From: Candidatus Ichthyocystis hellenicum
GTDB lineage: Bacteria; Pseudomonadota; Gammaproteobacteria; Burkholderiales; 2013Ark19i
Assembly (NCBI RefSeq): GCF_001460935.1
Contig: NZ_LN906597.1
Location: 1,753,497-1,817,496 of the forward strand
Direction: 5' to 3'
DNA length: 64,000 nucleotides
In this document: positions 28,885 through 39,656 of the stretch, one piece after another
Layout: each line of letters starts with the position of its first letter
Position numbering within the stretch: position 1 is the first letter of the stretch
Translations under genes and position numbers: made by a program
The notes under the pieces: model-generated
Database searches by the model: none
What the model was told of the DNA's origin: nothing
The model's input: the letters and a program-made list of their open reading frames with translations, nothing else

Positions 28885-30102
28885 ATGCAGTCCAATAATC
28901 CACATTTAATACTCGGTGTAACTGCAGGCGTAGCGGCCTATAAATCACTTGAGCTAGTGAGGATTTTGATTAAGAATGGCTGGGAGGTTGATGTCATTTT
29001 ATCTCCTAAAGCGCAACATCTTATACACCCATCTATGTTCCAGTCATTAATTCACAAAAATGTTTGGTGTGAAGACAGTACGGCAGAGTCAGACACAGGA
29101 ATGCCCCACATTCAGTTATCAAGAAATGCCGATGCTATACTGATTTCACCCGCAACTGCTAACTTCATTGCTAAGTTGGCACATGGCATTGCCGATAACA
29201 CTCTTCTAACCACGGTATTAGCTAAAAAAATTCCGCTAATAGTGGCTCCTTCCATGAATAAGCAAATGTGGAATAATCCTGCAACGCAAAGAAATATTGA
29301 CATACTTAAACATGATGGAGTCGATGTGATCGCTCCGGACACCGGGGAACAAGCATGCGGTGAGTACGGAATCGGTAGATCCCATGAGGCTAGGGTCATA
29401 TTTGAGTACGTAAGGAATAAACTTGTCTCCGGTGACCTTTTTGGTGGCAAAAAAATTCTAATTACAGCTGGACCGACTATAGAAAAAATAGACGCAGTAC
29501 GCTACTTAACAAACCGAAGTTCAGGGAAGATGGGATACAGCCTAGCAGAAACAGCTTACAAAATGGGAGCTGAGGTTACGTTAGTATCTGGTCCAACACA
29601 CATCCCCCCCCCACCGTTTGCTTGTGTAATAAAAGTTCAAACGTCGGAAGAAATGTACTCTGCGGTCAATGATCGCGCTAAAAATCAAGACATATTTATA
29701 TCTGCAGCAGCCGTATCAGATTACACACCTGTAACATACTCAGATAAAAAAACCACCAAAAAGGATGAAATCACTATAAAGCTGAGAAAAACTGCCGACA
29801 TTCTGGCACTAGTTGCAAAACAGCACAAAGACCTATTCTGTGTTGGATTTTGTTGTGAAACTGATGAATTGGATAAAAATTCAGAGAGAAAACGAATAGA
29901 AAAAAACGCTAGGTTAATGGTAGGAAATTTAGTTAGAAACTCCATAGGCAAGGACAGCAATTCTGTAGTCCTCTACGATGAACACGGAAAAACTATACTT
30001 ACCCAAAACCCTAAGATAGTCGTTGCACAACAAATTATGCAACACATATATTTACTTATGGCAGAGGAAAATAATACCTCCCAACAACCTAAGGAATACT
30101 GA
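28885..30102 (+). CDS. coaBC: Phosphopantothenoylcysteine decarboxylase/synthetase
   Basis: Two steps of coenzyme A synthesis: ligation of cysteine to 4'-phosphopantothenate (CoaB) and FMN-dependent decarboxylation (CoaC). The 405-residue protein has CoaC (about 1-185) with the catalytic His in [35 protein letters not shown] and the Cys flap ACGEYGIGR, and CoaB (about 190-400) with [20 protein letters not shown] and [13 protein letters not shown] at 28885 is preferred over the TTG just before it; TTGAGG is upstream. Its stop overlaps the dut start (TGATG), the usual coaBC-dut operon. Confidence 0.96.
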   Translation: MQSNNPHLILGVTAGVAAYKSLELVRILIKNGWEVDVILSPKAQHLIHPSMFQSLIHKNVWCEDSTAESDTGMPHIQLSRNADAILISPATANFIAKLAHGIADNTLLTTVLAKKIPLIVAPSMNKQMWNNPATQRNIDILKHDGVDVIAPDTGEQACGEYGIGRSHEARVIFEYVRNKLVSGDLFGGKKILITAGPTIEKIDAVRYLTNRSSGKMGYSLAETAYKMGAEVTLVSGPTHIPPPPFACVIKVQTSEEMYSAVNDRAKNQDIFISAAAVSDYTPVTYSDKKTTKKDEITIKLRKTADILALVAKQHKDLFCVGFCCETDELDKNSERKRIEKNARLMVGNLVRNSIGKDSNSVVLYDEHGKTILTQNPKIVVAQQIMQHIYLLMAEENNTSQQPKEY

Positions 30103-30551
30103 TGCTATCGATAAATGTTAAAATTTTGGACGAAAGAATACGCAATATCATGCCCACATATGCAACAGATGGATCAGCTGGGATGGATATTAGAGCTTGC
30201 GTTGATACGGCTATAACTTTGGATAAAGGTGAGTCCATACTAATACCGAGCGGAATAAGCTTCCACATAAATGACCCCAAGTATGCAGCGATTTTGCTCC
30301 CAAGATCTGGATTAGGACATAAACACGGCATAATACTTGGCAATACTGTGGGGTTAATTGACTCTGACTACCAAGGATCCCTGCAGGTATCACTGCTAAA
30401 TAGATCAAACAAAAGCTTTGTAATAGAACCCATGGATCGCATTGCTCAGCTGGTGATAATACCGGTCATCCGCGCTTTATGGAACGTTGTAGAAGAATTC
30501 GACGCTGTATCAGAACGTGCATCAGGTGGATTTGGATCCACTGGACAATAG
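30102..30551 (+). CDS. dut: Deoxyuridine 5'-triphosphate nucleotidohydrolase
   Basis: Hydrolyses dUTP to dUMP, keeping uracil out of DNA and feeding dTTP synthesis. All five motifs of the trimeric enzyme are present in 149 residues: [40 protein letters not shown] and the C-terminal [10 protein letters not shown]. It overlaps the coaBC stop by one base and the convergent rnfH gene by 30 bases at its 3' end. Confidence 0.97.
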   Translation: MLSINVKILDERIRNIMPTYATDGSAGMDIRACVDTAITLDKGESILIPSGISFHINDPKYAAILLPRSGLGHKHGIILGNTVGLIDSDYQGSLQVSLLNRSNKSFVIEPMDRIAQLVIIPVIRALWNVVEEFDAVSERASGGFGSTGQ

Positions 30552-30833
30552 CAATTTATTAGCACGAAGCCGCCTAATTTCCTTAGGATCTACTAATATT
30601 GGACGATAAATTTCCACTCTGTCACCATCACTAACCGCAGCAGAAAGGTCGTGTAGCCTACCGTATATACCCACCTTCTGCTGATTAAGATCTATTTTAG
30701 GAAAACGGTCCAACATTCCTGACATCTTAATGGCATCTTCTATTCTACTGCCCACAGGAACTGAAAGTGAAATAATTACAGCTTCCTCCCTTAAGGCATA
30801 AACCACTTTAACATTAAAATTTTCCGTAGACAT
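30522..30833 (-). CDS. rnfH: RnfH-family ubiquitin-like protein
   Basis: Small beta-grasp protein of unknown exact role, usually encoded next to ratA. The 103-residue protein has the family core: [28 protein letters not shown] and [27 protein letters not shown], then [10 protein letters not shown]. It overlaps ratA upstream by 20 bases and dut by 30 bases at the 3' end. The ratA-rnfH pair opposite smpB is the enterobacterial and betaproteobacterial arrangement. Confidence 0.92.
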   Translation of the reverse strand: MSTENFNVKVVYALREEAVIISLSVPVGSRIEDAIKMSGMLDRFPKIDLNQQKVGIYGRLHDLSAAVSDGDRVEIYRPILVDPKEIRRLRANKLLLSSGSKST

Positions 30834-31263
30834 CCTTCACTCTTTTCACGAATGAATCTACAAAACTATTTGTTATTTTATCAAAAACCGGGCCAACAGC
30901 TTTCTCAAGCATAACGTGAGAAAATTCATACTCTATATCAAATGATACATGACACCCTGAAAGGGATTGGTTATCAATTGGATTTAACAGCCACAAACCC
31001 CGCAATCTCTTGAATGGACCCTTAAGCAAAGAAAGCTCTATCGATTGATCGGCAATCATGGTATTTTGTGTCTGGAAAGACTGCTTGATTCCGTGGAAGT
31101 TAATGCCAATGGTAGCACATACCATATTATCGCTTGGTCGTTCGTCAATTTTTGCTTCATCGCACCAATCAAGAAATAGAGGGTACGAAGGAATATCAGC
31201 AATAACCAAAAACACTTGGTGCGCTGAATAAGTAAGCAGTGCCTCTTTGTAGATGTGCGCCAT
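30814..31263 (-). CDS. ratA: RatA/COQ10-like START-domain protein
   Basis: Member of the RatA/Coq10 family, reported in E. coli as a ribosome-association toxin and in other organisms as a ubiquinone-binding protein. The 149-residue protein fits the fold: [23 protein letters not shown] near the N-terminus, [12 protein letters not shown] in the centre and the long C-terminal helix [21 protein letters not shown]. It is divergent from smpB with 38 bases between starts, so the two share a regulatory region. Confidence 0.9.
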   Translation of the reverse strand: MAHIYKEALLTYSAHQVFLVIADIPSYPLFLDWCDEAKIDERPSDNMVCATIGINFHGIKQSFQTQNTMIADQSIELSLLKGPFKRLRGLWLLNPIDNQSLSGCHVSFDIEYEFSHVMLEKAVGPVFDKITNSFVDSFVKRVKDVYGKF

Positions 31264-31301
31264 ATATGTGCTTTTCCATTCATCGGGAGTATATTATAGC
31301 C

Positions 31302-31751
31302 ATGATTATCGTACAAAATAAAAAAGCTTTTCACGACTATTTTATTGAAGATAAGTATGAGGCTGGGATGGTACTTATGGGTTGGGAAACCAAATCGATC
31401 AGAGCTGGTCGCGCCCAAATAAAGGAGGCTTATGTACTGGTAAAAAATACCGAAATATGGTTAATTGGAGCTCACATCAGTCCCCTCCTATCTGCATCAA
31501 CACACATCAAAACTGATCCAGTACGTACCCGCAAGCTACTACTAAACCACAAGGAAATAAGTAAGCTAATAGGACTTACAGAACGCCGCGGCTACACACT
31601 AATACCATTAGATCTTCATTATAGTAAAAGAGGATATATAAAAGCTGAAATCGGTCTAGCAAAAGGAAAAAAACAACACGACAAGCGAGAAAGTGAGAAA
31701 AAACGTGACTGGGAACGAGAAAAAGCTCGAATCATGAGAAGACCTGCATAA
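31302..31751 (+). CDS. smpB: SsrA-binding protein SmpB
   Basis: Binds tmRNA and carries it to stalled ribosomes. The start at 31302 ([20 protein letters not shown]) fits family N-termini; the frame is open further upstream but without a ribosome site, and GGGAG lies 12-13 bases before. The 149-residue protein has [48 protein letters not shown] and the basic tail [14 protein letters not shown] that enters the decoding centre. ssrA is at 15436-15823. Confidence 0.96.
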   Translation: MIIVQNKKAFHDYFIEDKYEAGMVLMGWETKSIRAGRAQIKEAYVLVKNTEIWLIGAHISPLLSASTHIKTDPVRTRKLLLNHKEISKLIGLTERRGYTLIPLDLHYSKRGYIKAEIGLAKGKKQHDKRESEKKRDWEREKARIMRRPA

Positions 31752-31783
31752 ATGATAATATCGTCTCGCATCTCACTCCACCC

Positions 31784-33802
31784 CTAATGGTACCAGCAAC
31801 GAGAGTTAGCCAACTTACCATCATAGGTATGGTACATGCACCTATAAGTGTCTCGTACAGAAAAACTACTATCTGCATCAATAGATAAATATTGATTTTT
31901 GGTTCCAGAGCAGTCTCTCAAAGGATAAAATGGATTAACATGATCATCTTCAAACGAATTTATAATACGAAAAGCAAAAATGTTATCAACACCCAAATGA
32001 GATCGATATAAAAACTCGCTCAAACTCTCCCTACCATAAAAACTATCAGTAAAATCACGGATAGAAATATCATCATGATAAATATTAGTGTCAAGAATTC
32101 TAATCCCATGGAATTTTTTTGAAAACTCTTTCAACACTAAAAATAAGTGCCGTTTATTTTTGTAAGTTTGATCTTGAGCAAGAACCGCATAAATTCCCTC
32201 TTGACTTTGATAAATGAATCCAATTAGCTCAGAAACACTCATTCCAACGCCTTTGGTAAGAGAATATACCCTACCCGGAAGAACTTTATCAAACAGGGAA
32301 TTAAGAAAAGCAACATGATCCTTGTCAGACATAATGTTTACCTCCGTCTCTTTACTTAAAGAATGACGATAAGTCTCCAAGAACTTAGAAAGGGTACCAT
32401 CATAATCTACAGGATATAAAGGCTGTTTATCTAGTGAATGGGTAACAATAAATAAAGCATTTACCCCTTGGATAAAACAAATAATATTATCGCTATCACT
32501 ATCATTACGACAGCTATACAGACCATCTTCGCGCATAGCGTACATTTTAAGAATAGTAAAGTACTTGCCAAATTCATAACTTTGACTAGGCGTACTATCA
32601 TCATAGTTGGGTGAACAATATTTTTCATTATCATTAAAAGATGATAAAAATGACTGAGCCTCGAAAGATAACCAATCCTGACCCGATGGTGATGAAACAT
32701 AAAATACCGAAGGAGACATACCCATGACATGCGGATCAATCTTTCTCCTATTTACCACATATAGGTAACCAAAAGTACCACTATAATCACTCACAGCTAA
32801 GTAATTACCTCTATCATCCTGCCAATACACAGCATCATTGGTGTAACCAGAAAAGAATCCAGTACCATTAATTCTTATAGGAACCCATCTCTGTCTTGAA
32901 ACAACACCATCGATAGCGTCGATATAATCGTTACAATCTTCCCAGTACACCCAACCAAAGTCACTTTCTGAATTAATAAGCGGTGACGATAAACACTTTT
33001 TTTGTGGAACATGGTATATCAGGCCATGTTCCATTTTCACTTTATATGAATAGTATGACAGCCTTCTCGTATGAGGATCATAAAAAATGGAATCACCATC
33101 AGATTTATACTCGTACTTACAACCATTTGCCGTTACATAATATAAAGCTCCGCGATTAGATTCAGATTCCCATCTAAGTTGCAATGAAACACTAACGTCA
33201 TCTGGATAAGAATAGTGCTTATCCAAATCCGTAGACACCAAATAATCGTCGTAGCAATTTGAAGAGTAATTACAGACCACACCATAGAAAGAATTAGTAA
33301 AAACAGCATTATAGTGTTGAATTCTTAATTCAGTACCTCTTAAAAATATGTTATTACCCCTGAACTCCCACTGTTGATTAACATCGCCAATATCACACTG
33401 AGAAAAATACAACCAGCTTTTCTCATTATAATATGAACTAGACAGGTCTCTAGGATAAGTCAGGCAATAGCTAAAAGAGTTCAGTTTGATTGACAAGCGA
33501 CCATATATATCATACCTAATGGGAGGAGAGTTATAACAAGAATCAAGGTATAAATACAATTTATCACTAAATACAGAAAATAATCCTCCAAGAGCTCCAG
33601 TGTAGCAGTAATTTTTACCATTATTATCAACAACCTCTAATTTCCCAGAAAAATCATCAGCTTTTTCGCCATGGTAATACATTGAAAAAATAGTACCGCT
33701 AAACAAGACAAATGACAGACAACACAAAACCCTTGCAACAAAAGAGAACACACTAATCATATTAAAATCATATCTATAGAAAAAATTTCTAATCAGAAGC
33801 AT
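31784..33802 (-). CDS. Secreted protein with ricin-type lectin motifs and a USP-like region
   Basis: No family match is certain. The 672-residue protein has a signal peptide (about residues 15-40; MISVFSFVARVLCC start is an alternative), then Cys/Tyr/Trp-rich sequence with ricin-B-like QxW motifs: GDVNQQWEFRG (about 139-149) and VSRQRWVPIR (about 301-310). A second part shows, in the order used by ubiquitin-specific proteases, GLYSCRN...ICFIQGVNALF with Cys442, DKDHVAFLNSLFDKVL at 493-508 like QDAHEFLxxLLDxL, and YAVLAQDQTYKNKRHLFLVL with His552 followed by RILDTN with Asp571. The match is by eye and includes an insertion before the Cys. It overlaps the upstream lectin gene by 14 bases, implying one operon. 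Confidence 0.6.
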   Translation of the reverse strand: MLLIRNFFYRYDFNMISVFSFVARVLCCLSFVLFSGTIFSMYYHGEKADDFSGKLEVVDNNGKNYCYTGALGGLFSVFSDKLYLYLDSCYNSPPIRYDIYGRLSIKLNSFSYCLTYPRDLSSSYYNEKSWLYFSQCDIGDVNQQWEFRGNNIFLRGTELRIQHYNAVFTNSFYGVVCNYSSNCYDDYLVSTDLDKHYSYPDDVSVSLQLRWESESNRGALYYVTANGCKYEYKSDGDSIFYDPHTRRLSYYSYKVKMEHGLIYHVPQKKCLSSPLINSESDFGWVYWEDCNDYIDAIDGVVSRQRWVPIRINGTGFFSGYTNDAVYWQDDRGNYLAVSDYSGTFGYLYVVNRRKIDPHVMGMSPSVFYVSSPSGQDWLSFEAQSFLSSFNDNEKYCSPNYDDSTPSQSYEFGKYFTILKMYAMREDGLYSCRNDSDSDNIICFIQGVNALFIVTHSLDKQPLYPVDYDGTLSKFLETYRHSLSKETEVNIMSDKDHVAFLNSLFDKVLPGRVYSLTKGVGMSVSELIGFIYQSQEGIYAVLAQDQTYKNKRHLFLVLKEFSKKFHGIRILDTNIYHDDISIRDFTDSFYGRESLSEFLYRSHLGVDNIFAFRIINSFEDDHVNPFYPLRDCSGTKNQYLSIDADSSFSVRDTYRCMYHTYDGKLANSRCWYH

Positions 33803-36104
33803 ATACTACAACAGGAAATAATTTCCAAATTTGACTACTACTACCATCGCAGGGAGAAACTTTAACATAATCAAAATTTACACCACTACCACTAAAACAA
33901 CCCATATTATCAATAGATATAGCACTACCATCATTAAATTTTATTCTGCTAGCATCATGTAATGAGGCGGATGGCTTCAATGTACCTTCACCTAAATTTT
34001 TAAAAACTAACACTCTATTGTCATAAGATACCAAAGTAACAAAGTCATCAAAATCAGCCCCTCCAATATCAACGGAAAATAACTGTGAAGAAGAATCTGG
34101 AGAACAGTTAACTGAAAAAACACTATCATTTTGGTAGACGTAGGGCCCACCAACTTGAAGACATAAATTATCTCCGTTGATTCCTTTATTGATTAAATTA
34201 AAGAAAATATCAGAGTAACGGTCATTATTTCTAACATTATAGTAATGATATCCAACTAGTTTTCTTCCACCATCACAATCACTCAAAAAAACGTTAGATT
34301 CATTACCCTTACTATCATTATAATGATTATCAAATAAGCACTTATTAGCATCAACATTATGAAATTGAAACAAATCATCTAAAAACCATAATTGATTTTT
34401 ATTTCCATAAGAACATGATGAAAATGAAACTGTACGACTTCTATCTGTTGTAGTAGAACAATACTTATCAAATCCTGAAACAACACCAAAACTTTGATTG
34501 TGGTAAACCATGTTAAAAGTTTTATAAAATAAACTTGGACGGTAGATATAGGTTACTTTATTAAACCTGTAACTATCAGATGAACAAAAGAAACTTTCAA
34601 GATGAGTATCAACTAAACCATATTTATCCTCAGGCCCAATGCACCTACCACTAACTGTAATGGTATAAGGAACTCCCAAAGAATAACGAGAAAATAATAT
34701 CGTAAAGTAATCATCATACATACTCGTAGTAGAATAAGGTGCTACAGAGATATTTCCCCTAGGATCACTTTTTAAGCAAATCTTAGTGTTTAAATTATTT
34801 CGTGATGTACAAATCCTCATAGAGTAAATATCAGAAGACATACCTAAAACTTCATAAGACCAAATATCAGTTTTTCCATGGGAACAATCTTGATCTATCA
34901 ATTTTTGATTGTCGTCAACAACAAGGCATCGATTATTAATAGTCATAAGATGCCAAATACCACTCGATCCAAGTTTAAGTATTGAAGGCAATAAAATAAA
35001 ATTAGCCCTTTGGTCCATCGATCCATCTGGAAAATAACTCTGGTCAACAAAATCGAACTTTGGTTCAATTTTTTTATCATCTGTATGTTGGTATGAAATT
35101 GCAATTTTTTTCCCAGTAGCAAAAGAATAAAAGTTACCAGATAATGTACTATTAGCACTAGCATCCATAATCTCTTTCGTACAATCCTTACCAGTTTTTG
35201 ATGACATAATACGCCATCTTGTAGGATACGATTTCAAATTTTCTGAAAGCTCTAAGTTAGCATTATCAGCCCACAGTAACCTATCATTAAAACCTGGATA
35301 TGCATATAATAAAACTACACCATTACTGCTATTGCTATAATAATCATTTGTACTTTGGTTATTTGCTACGTAAAAATATCCTGCTACTGGAGACCCAAAA
35401 TCTTGATACTTCAATAGATATCCATCTGAAAATTCTGGAGAAATAAATGAATTATAATTATGCCAAAACTGAATGTGAGCACCTTGTTTATCTGAATAGC
35501 CACTGAGTATGATGTAATAAGTATCATTTTGTGGATAATTATCTTTACGTACCTTCAAATATTTTGAAAAAACATCTCTATAAATAACCATCCCTTTATC
35601 TGCAGTTTTAATGTATACTTCCTCGCACTCACCTACAATGGGATAATTACTTGCCCCCTTATAAAATAGATTATAAATTTTACGCGTACAATCCTCATAA
35701 GTATTTTTATCCCTAAAATGTACGCGAAAAGCAGCTCCACTAAAATCATCAATAAAATATTGTTTAATTATTACGTAATCATATCCTCTCCCAACTACTA
35801 TCCAATTGTCATTACCAGAAATACCCTGAACACCAAGACCAGTGGCATTTATAACATTAACTGTCAAATTATTATAATAATTACCCTCCAAATTGATACT
35901 AAAAATACCTTTATCAATATTCTTAGTGATAAATCTCCAGCTGTCAGGAGTATTAGAAGGAATAACATTTATATCAACAACTTTCCACCACTTATGTGAA
36001 TCATAAAATCTAGCATTAACAGTATCACAAACAGCCGCAGAAAATACCATAGGTGCATAAGAAATAAAAATAATAGCCATCCATAAACTAAAACTATTAG
36101 ACAT
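33789..36104 (-). CDS. Secreted ricin-type beta-trefoil lectin-like protein
   Basis: No exact family recognised. The start at 36104 (MSNSFSLWMAIIFISYAPMV) follows GAGGTGG at a spacing of 6 and gives a clear signal peptide cut near FSAAVC; the open frame upstream is only AT-rich filler. The 771-residue protein is rich in Cys, Tyr, Trp and Asn. Ricin-B-like QxW motifs appear towards the end: KNQLWFLDD, SSSQLFSVD and SSSQIWKLF, each after a Cys-containing turn (SFSSCSYGN, SVNCSPD, VSPCDG). The N-terminal half has no recognised domain. With its downstream neighbour it may form a secreted carbohydrate-binding pair. Confidence 0.65.
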   Translation of the reverse strand: MSNSFSLWMAIIFISYAPMVFSAAVCDTVNARFYDSHKWWKVVDINVIPSNTPDSWRFITKNIDKGIFSINLEGNYYNNLTVNVINATGLGVQGISGNDNWIVVGRGYDYVIIKQYFIDDFSGAAFRVHFRDKNTYEDCTRKIYNLFYKGASNYPIVGECEEVYIKTADKGMVIYRDVFSKYLKVRKDNYPQNDTYYIILSGYSDKQGAHIQFWHNYNSFISPEFSDGYLLKYQDFGSPVAGYFYVANNQSTNDYYSNSSNGVVLLYAYPGFNDRLLWADNANLELSENLKSYPTRWRIMSSKTGKDCTKEIMDASANSTLSGNFYSFATGKKIAISYQHTDDKKIEPKFDFVDQSYFPDGSMDQRANFILLPSILKLGSSGIWHLMTINNRCLVVDDNQKLIDQDCSHGKTDIWSYEVLGMSSDIYSMRICTSRNNLNTKICLKSDPRGNISVAPYSTTSMYDDYFTILFSRYSLGVPYTITVSGRCIGPEDKYGLVDTHLESFFCSSDSYRFNKVTYIYRPSLFYKTFNMVYHNQSFGVVSGFDKYCSTTTDRSRTVSFSSCSYGNKNQLWFLDDLFQFHNVDANKCLFDNHYNDSKGNESNVFLSDCDGGRKLVGYHYYNVRNNDRYSDIFFNLINKGINGDNLCLQVGGPYVYQNDSVFSVNCSPDSSSQLFSVDIGGADFDDFVTLVSYDNRVLVFKNLGEGTLKPSASLHDASRIKFNDGSAISIDNMGCFSGSGVNFDYVKVSPCDGSSSQIWKLFPVVVYASD

Positions 36105-37024
36105 ATCTACCACCTCGAATATTACTGATGAAACGCGGCAAAATATTATACATATGGATATAAAATTATAAATAAAAACAAATATAAATCTAATAAACAC
36201 AGAACACTTTATACAAGAAATATGATAAAAACTAGCAATAAATAAATAAGAAACAAAATAACATTTATATGCTTTAGAAATAAACATCAACCTGAAAACA
36301 CTGTGTAACCAAAGCAATTGAACACATTCAAGTATGATGCTATAGAAAAATATATAAATTAAATTCTTAGATACAAAACCGAAAATACCCCTAGCGCAAT
36401 TATGCCATACTAATATATATCTTACAATTATCATACTCATTTTCAGATTATATTTTTTCAATTTTTTTTAAAAATATGAAAAGTATTATGAATCAGCTGA
36501 GTTGTATTAATCTTTTAATCTCATTATTATTAATATAAATAAAAGCAATAAGATAAAGAAAATAAGCAGTAACCATGTTAGATAATTGCCGTCCTGACAT
36601 GAGTAAGTACGTTCCCGTCTATACGAATAGATCTGACTCGACATTGCTATAAAAAATGAGTTTAGACATCATGATATGAGTAAGCATATGAATTACCTGG
36701 AATAACTACAATAACAATGTTAGATGATGCGGAATTTTTGCTACTAACCTTCTCAGAGCATATAGATTGGCAAAGGGATTACGATATTTTATCAGAAAAA
36801 AACCATCAACATGATGATTAGAAAAGAATCAAATCATATTACTAGCGCGAGAAGGAAGGCAATTATAAAATCGCACTAGTTATTGCCTTTGCAATGTATG
36901 AATAAAAAATAATCTAACTAATACGATTATTCGATAACAACACAATATTATAGCGTCACCACCTGGAAGTTTATTATCCTAAATGAAAAAATAACTCCCC
37001 CCCAATACAACTTATGCAAAGCTT
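36105..37024. other. AT-rich gene-free stretch
   Basis: Upstream of the lectin gene. No gene or RNA is recognised, and composition changes sharply here into the low-GC tract that continues to the window end. Confidence 0.5.
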
Positions 37025-37560
37025 TTATCACGAAATAATTTACATAATTTTTGAATCATCTATAATTTTTCTACTTATCTACAAATTCTTCACCTTTAAA
37101 AACTTTTAAAAGATAATACTTACATCTTGGCAATAAAATCATGGAAGCAAACACACACATAGTCACCCCAAAATAAACTCTAAAATCATTATGTAATCAA
37201 CAGTTGAATAATAGATTATGATGTTAATATATAATCGATTGCCCTAGAAGTAATAGCTGCTGCGGTTTACATAGGAGAAATAGCATCATTTAAGTAATCA
37301 TACAAACGAGGGACATACTTAATGTCTGAAAAAACTTAGTAGTATAATCAAAAATATGAAATTATAAAAAATCACATGGTAAGCTAAATATCTTCACCCT
37401 CTTTGTCTGAAAACCTTGTACTCCTTTATTTATCAATTGCATTATAATAAATGCTATCAGGATAATCTTTAAGTATATCCCTTTCAAACAAATATCAGTT
37501 ACCAGAAGTCTATTTTTGCAACATCAACCTCAACAAGTGGCATTCCACTATAAACTCCAT
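37025..37560 (-). pseudogene. Decayed copy of the FLN membrane-protein family
   Basis: Three segments match the minus-strand genes at 39657-41498 in the right order. tttttctacttatctacaaa ... cttacatcttggcaataaaa (37064-37135) matches the membrane-anchor end; aagtaatcatacaaacgaggga (37291-37313) matches the C-x-x-L-x-x-[FY] region; and tttatcaattgcattataat (37427-37446) matches the region encoding the middle of the external domain. Stops and gaps interrupt all frames. Confidence 0.6.
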
Positions 37561-38031
37561 AAGTTATATTTATCTCATTGTGAATAGTAGTAGCTTGTAA
37601 AAATTAAGATAATGACAAACACGAGTTAAGTAATTAGTAATTTATCACCTATTTCACCATAGTAAAAATTTATTTTCTTTACTCAATTAACCGGTACTAT
37701 TGATATATAATATATATTTTGATCGTCTTCTGGACTTCACAGGTAACTGAACATAAAAATCTCTTCCTCGTTATGAAATCATAAGCAGAACACTTATTAA
37801 TTAGGAAAAATATAAAAATTTAAGATTATCAATTATTAGATCTTAATAAGCTTACCCATATCGGCAAAACAAACCAATTCATTCTCAGCACAACAATAAT
37901 ATTGGAGTTTAATCTAGATTTTTATGATTTAAGACCACCAAAATCTAATCCAATAAGAAACGTTTAACATACAGTTTGCACTAATGACTATCACATTGGA
38001 TCATATAAAAAAGATAATATAATTATTATAC
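37561..38031. other. AT-rich gene-free stretch
   Basis: May include further eroded parts of the pseudogene to the left, but I cannot align them with confidence. Confidence 0.4.
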
Positions 38032-38943
38032 CTATTCTAAATCTAACTCCTCAATCTCAATGTAAGATTTCATAACTTCTTCTCCATTATTATGATTTTC
38101 ACCTGCATTATCTAATGATTCTAAATTTCTTCTTCTCTCGATATCTTTTCCATTAGATCCAAAGCAAGTATATCTTGCAAAAATACATTTTTTTAATCGA
38201 GAACTTATTGAGAAAAAAATAAGTATAAATATTAGTAAAGATACTGCACAAATAAAAATTATAATTTTTGTAGAAGATTTAACTGCCACACCAACAGGAA
38301 CCACTGTACCATCTGCAGGAGAAGTGGTAGGTATAGCAGCAAAAGTTGGAGCAGAGTATGCAATGAAATTATTCAAATCTTCACAATTACTGAAATGGGC
38401 CACACCACCATTATGAGATATGGAAGGATAATTAATATTAGACATTATCCCTAAACCTAGAGACTCTAATGCATCATCTGCATCACCCGTCAAATAACTT
38501 ACTCTATTGCCAATCGTCAACAAATCATCTTCTGCAATATGTTTGCCAACTACAATAAATGGATCACCAATAACCGACTTTAACTCTGATTCTATATTAA
38601 TAACAGAAACATTTTCAGTCAATGCAGGATAATCTATCTTAGCTTTATCAATAGCTGACTTTAGTGCTATCAATATACACACTTCCAAAGCAAACTTAGA
38701 CTCCACTGATCCTTCAGCAAAAATTTGAGCATCAGTAACTGCAATGAAACTACTGAAAAAAGCTAATAACACGGCAGAATTACAAATAAAAGAAGGACAT
38801 TTTTTCAATGATCTACAAACTCCTCTTATTGAATCCATCAAAGTAATGGTCTGTAAAACCGAACTAAGTAACAAACAATTATCTGCGATAAAGCTTCTTG
38901 AATAACTTGATATGTTAAATGAACTACGGATAGGAATTATCAA
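38032..38943 (-). CDS. SFN/FLN-family membrane-anchored protein (member 1)
   Basis: Function unknown; family defined within this window. The TTG start at 38943 has AAGGG upstream and gives MIIPIRSSFN, matching the family signature M-x(6)-[SF]-[FL]-N. The 303-residue protein has about 50 N-terminal residues, a hydrophobic stretch ending VTDAQ (about 53-73) like an extended signal peptide, the family motif EVCILIALKSAID (about 87-99), a Cys motif NCEDLNNF (about 187-194), a membrane helix (226-247), then a basic KK start and an acidic end, EIEELDLE. The external domain is about 150 residues. Confidence 0.72.
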   Translation of the reverse strand: MIIPIRSSFNISSYSRSFIADNCLLLSSVLQTITLMDSIRGVCRSLKKCPSFICNSAVLLAFFSSFIAVTDAQIFAEGSVESKFALEVCILIALKSAIDKAKIDYPALTENVSVINIESELKSVIGDPFIVVGKHIAEDDLLTIGNRVSYLTGDADDALESLGLGIMSNINYPSISHNGGVAHFSNCEDLNNFIAYSAPTFAAIPTTSPADGTVVPVGVAVKSSTKIIIFICAVSLLIFILIFFSISSRLKKCIFARYTCFGSNGKDIERRRNLESLDNAGENHNNGEEVMKSYIEIEELDLE

Positions 38944-39656
38944 CTTTAGTGCCCTTATAAAATTGCAAAGATTAAATATTATATGCTTCGGTATTTTTTA
39001 TGAAAGTAAATTTCAACATTTTTTATTAATTAGTTATTTAGCTAACAAACTTCATACTAGCCAATTTCATTCACATCCCAATAAAACATGCAAATAATTC
39101 TACTTCTTAGTAGTAACTAGTTGAACTATATATGCCATCATATTAAGGACATGATACTAATATAATTAGTTAAAAAAATAGATAATTATATACATTAATT
39201 AATATTCAAAATGCACATAATCACTGAAGACACAAATCCAAAACCAATAAAAATTTAACAATAACATGAATCAGTTATTGATCATTTGCCATCAATACAT
39301 CAACAAAGAAGTAGGTTTGAAAACAAGAAAAGGTGAAAATAGGAAAAATAACAATAATCTTACGTACCGCAACTTACGACACTTAAAAGTATTAGAAATT
39401 ACCAGCACAATAACGCCCAAAGACATGCCACCCTGATCATTATGCATAATTTTAGATCAAACAAAGTAATCACGTTAATGGAAAACATAAATCTAATACA
39501 TATAAAGAAGAACTTAAGAAACAATGACATTCAAAAACACAATTAACATTGCAGTACAGTGCAATGTTCATCTTCACTAAAACATAAAAATTTATCATTC
39601 ACAAATAATAAAAAAATAACTACAAAAACAATACCAAGTTTTTACCAAAAAATAAT
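38944..39656. other. AT-rich gene-free stretch
   Basis: I recognise no gene, RNA or clear family remnant here. Confidence 0.45.
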
